NCBI RefSeq assembly: GCF_024679245.1
Contig: NC_090178.1
Coordinates: 7,656,702 to 7,720,701, forward strand
Length of the DNA stretch: 64,000 nt
Direction of reading: 5' to 3'
DNA from: Pseudorasbora parva
Lineage: Eukaryota > Chordata > Actinopteri > Cypriniformes > Gobionidae
Below the pieces are notes generated by a model that did not search any database, was not told the DNA's origin, and saw only the letters and a list, made by a program, of their open reading frames with translations. The position numbers and the translations under genes were made by a program. Below are positions 60,057-64,000 of this stretch, piece after piece (position 1 is the stretch's first letter; each line of letters starts with the position of its first letter).

Positions 60057-61433
60057 TAGGGATGTCCCGATCAGGTTTTTTTGCCCTCGAGTCCGAGTCC
60101 GAGTCATTTGATTTTGAGTATCTGCCGATACCGAGTCCCGATCCGATACTTCTATAATACATAAAAAAAGAATAAAGAAGAGCGAAAAAACGAACCAGGA
60201 TGTTCCTTATTTTTTATTTTATTCACCTTATTTTAACATTCAACAACTCTAACAAACAGAGCACTTCTGTGAGGTAGCTTGAACAATCAAGTAATAAATA
60301 AACATAAATTCTTCACTTTTGGATTTTAGTGCAACAGTAAATATAAAAAAGTCCGGGACCGGAGTTGCGCAGAGCAGGAAGTACAACGGCGATATCAAAA
60401 GCACACCCAGACTCTCATAGATGCAGAACAATTAATTATGTTGGTGTGAAATAAACAGTTATGGAAATTAAATTAAATCTGCTCCCAAAAATCCTGAAAA
60501 ATTCTGTTAGTGCCTCAGTGACAACTTCACTCAGAGAAGACGTCGACCTCAGCTCTCAATCATGACATCACACATTTTTACAGCATCAAATAACTAACTA
60601 AAACTAAACTTAAACACTTTAAATGAAATCATTGTGATGATAACTGCCTACAATGACATAAATCAACTTTGGGGAAAAAATATTTGAAGTGTAATTTGAC
60701 TGAAGTGTAATTAACAATGCTTTTCATGTTTTTATAGGTCTAACATTAGTTTTTAACTTTTTAGGTAGAGAAATTGAATAAAGTAGGCTAATGAAATGTA
60801 AAATAGCTGCATATTTAACTGTTTAAATTAAAGAATAATCCTTACAAAAGCTATTCAATCAAGAGCAGTGGGTGATTCCTTATCTTTTGTTTGACATTAA
60901 ACAGACAGCAGTAAAGGCTACTGCCCCTTTAAGACCTAATGGAAGGCTCTGCGTCGTCTTTCTCGACTGTATAAAGTCCTCTTAAGGCATATTCAGACTA
61001 TGTCTGCTTGGATACTCATCAAGATGGACATGTTGACATACTTCTTGTGTGAGTTGGTCCGTTTAACCACAAGACTTGAAAGAGAACTCAATATTTGCGC
61101 GCTGTGAGACGAGTGCGCGCTTTCGATGATGCACAGAGACAGATCAGCGCGCGCGCTCTCATTCGCGTCTTCTGGCGAATGTACACGGGTGATATTAGCG
61201 CTGTTGTAATGTATCACCGAGGAGCCAGCACCTGTATCCATCTACAGAAACATACATAAAGCATTATTTTCAAGTTACAACCCATATTATTGATGCGTCA
61301 TCATGCTCAGCTCACCCCAGAATATACATTATATCCGAGTCCTGATCGGGATGTAACGTCCGATTCCGATCGAGTCTGAAATCACGTGATCGGGCCCGAT
61401 TTCCGATCATGTGATCGGATCGGGACATCCCTA
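60057..61433. mobile_element. hAT-like element with perfect 8-bp target duplication
   Basis: The left end TAGGGATGTCCCGATCAGG and the right end, reverse-complemented, TAGGGATGTCCCGATCCGA are flanked by identical AAAGCCTG (60049-60056 and 61434-61441). Subterminal GAGTCCGAGTCCGAG and GATCGGGCCCGATTTCCGAT repeats are present. The 1377-bp interior has no transposase. It shares blocks with 42740-43010 and 12101-12350. Confidence 0.9.
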
Positions 61434-61448
61434 AAAGCCTGATATATA

Positions 61449-62515
61449 GCTAAAAAGTGTTCTTCTTTTGCTAGCTGTACTACAGGTGTCCCTTAATGGT
61501 CTATTTTAGGACCTATTTTATTTAAAATATCCCTCAAACATGTCCAGGTGTTAACATTCTAAGGTATGCAGATGATACTTTGAGTTTTTTACAACATCAA
61601 AACCAAACACATGACAGTTTAATGTAATGTTAACCCACATAGTTAAGTAGTTTCTTAATTTTGATAATTAATCTGCTATGTCATGTTTATGACAGATGTA
61701 TGACGGCTTGGTAGTGTCAAGTTGTCATGACAAAGACACTGACAGGTTATGATGCTATCACCAGACCAAGCTCAAAATTTAAGATTGAACATTGGTCTGG
61801 GGAGTCTGCTCTTTATTTTCTAATGCACAAGAGGCGTGATAAACAAGCTCAATTCAAATGACTTTGTACACAATTGGATAGTCCTTCAACCAATCAGACC
61901 ACAAGAAGTGGCGTGATCAACAGGCATCGTTTCCCTATCTGTCATTGTGTTAAACCCACCAATAGCGCATTAGGATAAGCCGGTCTGTGATTGGTTCCCA
62001 CAAAAGTGTACCAGAAGCAGTAGAAATGAATGCAGGGTGAAATCAAATTGGCGGCAGATCAGGCTGGGTTTACCCAGTCTACCTGATGTACAACATTATC
62101 TATAATCTTGCTCCCCCTCTTAGGGGATGCTTAGCCCATAACGGCAATGTCGGTAGGACTAGAGCATCTGCTAGGGGAGATTTGGTACCGCAGTATAGAA
62201 AAAACAGCCTTTGGTCAAACAGCTTTTTTGGTTTGAGTAGTGGGGATATGGAATTTCACAAACATTCAAAGCATTGACAGCTTGACATATTTTAAAATTG
62301 AGCTTAAGCACTGGCAACTATCAGAACAAATTTGCAACCACTAATGACTGTGTTTTAAATTCCTTGTTTTTATTACATTCCTGGATATATGTACTGTAAT
62401 GTTCTATGCAGTGTATTGCAAGTTATTTTATTTGTTTACCTGCCCAGGGAGAGTAGATGTAAATTAGCTGTTTGCTAACTCTGGTGCTATTACTAAAATA
62501 AACAATAAAGTAAAG
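61449..62515 (+). mobile_element. non-LTR retrotransposon fragment with interrupted RT
   Basis: The plus strand shows a reverse transcriptase fragment: GVP, then WSILGPILFKIS (61487-61530) and RYADDTLSF (61562-61588) with an intact Y-A-D-D box but stops and shifts around it. Unrelated repeat-like sequence (about 61750-62050, AGACCAAGCTCAAAATTTAA) interrupts it. The C-terminus resumes at 62086: MYNIIYNLAPPLRG, GDLVPQYRKNSLW. The 3' end is AAATAAACAATAAAGTAAAG. Distinct from the 47690-48512 element. Inactive. Confidence 0.7.
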
Positions 62516-62529
62516 TCATATTTTATACA

Positions 62530-63040
62530 TCACTCTCTCCACACTGTTCTTGAGCTAATCTGAAGCCACACAAAATTAGGAGGTCTTTCTAACTCTGCAG
62601 AAAGTTGCCGACTTTTGCGCACTGTGCGCCTCAGCATGCGCTGCCCCCGCTCTGTGATTTTACGTGGCCTACACTTCGTGGCTGAGTTGCTGTTGTTCCC
62701 AATTGCTTCCACTTTGTTATAATACCACAAACAGTTGACCGTGGAATATTTAGCAGTGATGAAATTTCATGAATGGACTTGCACAGGCTATCATGGTACT
62801 ACGCTTTAATTCACTGAGCTCCTGAGAGCGACCCAATCTTTTACAAATGTTTGTAGAAGCGTCTGCATGGTTAGTGTTTGATTTAATACAACTGTGACCA
62901 TGGAAGTGATAGGAACACCTGAATTCAACGATTTGGAGGGGTGTCTCTGGTTCAGTAGTCAGGGCATTGATCAGGGATCAGCCCATTGACTACTGAACCA
63001 GGGAGCTCAATGAGACACACCCCTAATACTTTCGGCAAAA
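62530..63040 (-). mobile_element. Tc1-like fragments with a nested palindromic MITE
   Basis: The minus-strand frame 62730-62530 reads CRPRKITERGQRMLRRTVRK, a GRPR-type motif plus helix-turn-helix part of a Tc1 DNA-binding domain. From 62740 to 63040 the sequence matches the terminal part of 27888-28670 (GTTTGTAGAAGC, CCTAATACTTTCGGCAAAAT). A copy of the 26527-26642 MITE is inserted at 62941-63018. Confidence 0.75.
62941..63018. mobile_element. short copy of the palindromic GTCAGGGCATTGATCAGG MITE
   Basis: GTGTCTCTGGTTCAGTAGTC at the left and CAGGGAGCTCAATGAGACAC at the right pair as inverse arms, with an 11-base deletion in the left arm. Same family as 26527-26642. Confidence 0.7.
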
Positions 63041-64000
63041 TAGCATATATATATTTAATTGCTTAGTTTTATGGTTAAAAGTAAAAAAATTGTGCAGGGC
63101 AAAACATATAATGAAATGTAAAACAATTCTAATGATTGAGTCCATAAACTATGGATAATGGTGTTTTCCTTAAAATATTACTAATATAATATAAAAGTAA
63201 TTCTTATGTTTACTTGATAAAACAATGATTAAAAATTTCACAGCAAAAAGACACATGAACCATGAGCTGAAGGTGGGCATTTTGACAATTGTTCTTTTAA
63301 AAAATCTGACAATAGAAGCATGTAAAAGACTGCGTACAAGTTTTGACTTGCGGGGAATCAAATATGAAACAGCACGCTAAATTATACATTTAAAAAAGAT
63401 GGACATAATTTTTCATGACTAGAAAGGAAATTCAATGAAACTGAATTCGAATTCAAAATATTTTTTCCCTTGAATTTCAAAATACAACGAATTTGTGATA
63501 TATACCGCAGATTGTGGTCATATTTCTATCTCCCCATGCACAAGGGGTTCATTGAGGATCAGGCCTGCAGCAGGTCAGGATTGATCAGTAACACACACAT
63601 CATTATCTTCTGTGCTCAGAGACGATGCCAGCTGTCATGATAAAAGGTAATTCAGGCTGACAAAGTGCTGGTCCATCAGTGTCTGACAGGTGTGTGAGAA
63701 ACAAGAGTGCAGACAATTCAGACTGTCAGTCAAGCAGACCCACAGTCCAGTTCACAGAGAGAAATATTCAGTGGAAATACATTACCGCTTTTACCAGTAA
63801 TAACATGCATCTGATAGATGGGTTAGAGATTGTTCAAAAAAATGCTTACTTTTTTTTAATGGTGCTGCAAAAGTTAGCACAAATGAGTCAAATAAGAGGC
63901 ACAGAGAGAGACTTACTCTTTTTTAGCCAATCAGAAACACTCTCTGCCACAAGAGTTTGGATGGCTGCTGTTTAAAGAGAGTGTATGTGAAATGGTTAAA
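63041..64000. other. upstream flank, nothing recognised
   Basis: No supported exon, RNA gene or delimited repeat. The plus frame at 63679-63975 has no recognised domain. Confidence 0.4.

Overview
This window is a piece of a ray-finned fish genome, most likely a cyprinid. I infer this from three things: small coding islands with canonical GT/AG splice sites in long AT-rich introns, a protein that matches vertebrate THSD7A, and a dense load of Tc1-like, hAT-like, PIF/Harbinger-like and foldback DNA elements of the type that fills cyprinid genomes. It contains no bacterial genes, operons or CRISPR arrays.

One protein-coding gene is well supported: a thsd7a-like gene (thrombospondin type-1 domain protein 7A) on the minus strand. 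Eight exons can be placed, in transcript order 53426-52583, 44335-44087, 36506-36325, 29602-29534, 25939-25784, 21037-20834, 13166-12972 and 4226-3995. They total 2131 nt (about 710 codons) and their splice phases agree across all seven junctions. The first exon, with the signal peptide, and all exons after 3995 (remaining TSP1 repeats, transmembrane helix, cytoplasmic tail) are outside the window or not recognised. The 69-nt exon at 29534-29602 is unusual. It is phase-symmetric and can be skipped without a frameshift, and it encodes a Ser/Pro-rich 23-residue segment absent from the mammalian THSD7A sequence as I remember it.

The remaining sequence is intron and upstream DNA filled with transposable elements. 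Several can be delimited to the base. Three hAT-like elements have perfect 8-bp target duplications (22859-24600, 30757-30940, 60057-61433). Two PIF/Harbinger-like elements have TTA duplications (2667-3259, 38297-39044). An element carrying a broken THAP zinc-finger reading frame has a 2-bp AT duplication, suggesting ISL2EU (48724-49717). There are broken Tc1-like copies (6843-7700, 21716-22820, 26386-26749, 27888-28670, 62530-63040), several foldback elements, some flanked by TTAA, two LINE 3' fragments, and a high-copy element ending in 5S rRNA-like sequence (19745-20290). Nested insertions are common and allow relative dating.

One weak candidate for another gene is a plus-strand reading frame at 55197-55391, with a signal-peptide-like start and a possible splice donor. 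I found no convincing undescribed multi-gene system. The best leads are the cassette exon, the THAP-bearing element, the 285-bp foldback with internal palindromic units (58601-58885), and a repeat carrying a RecQ-like Walker A fragment (41284-41752).
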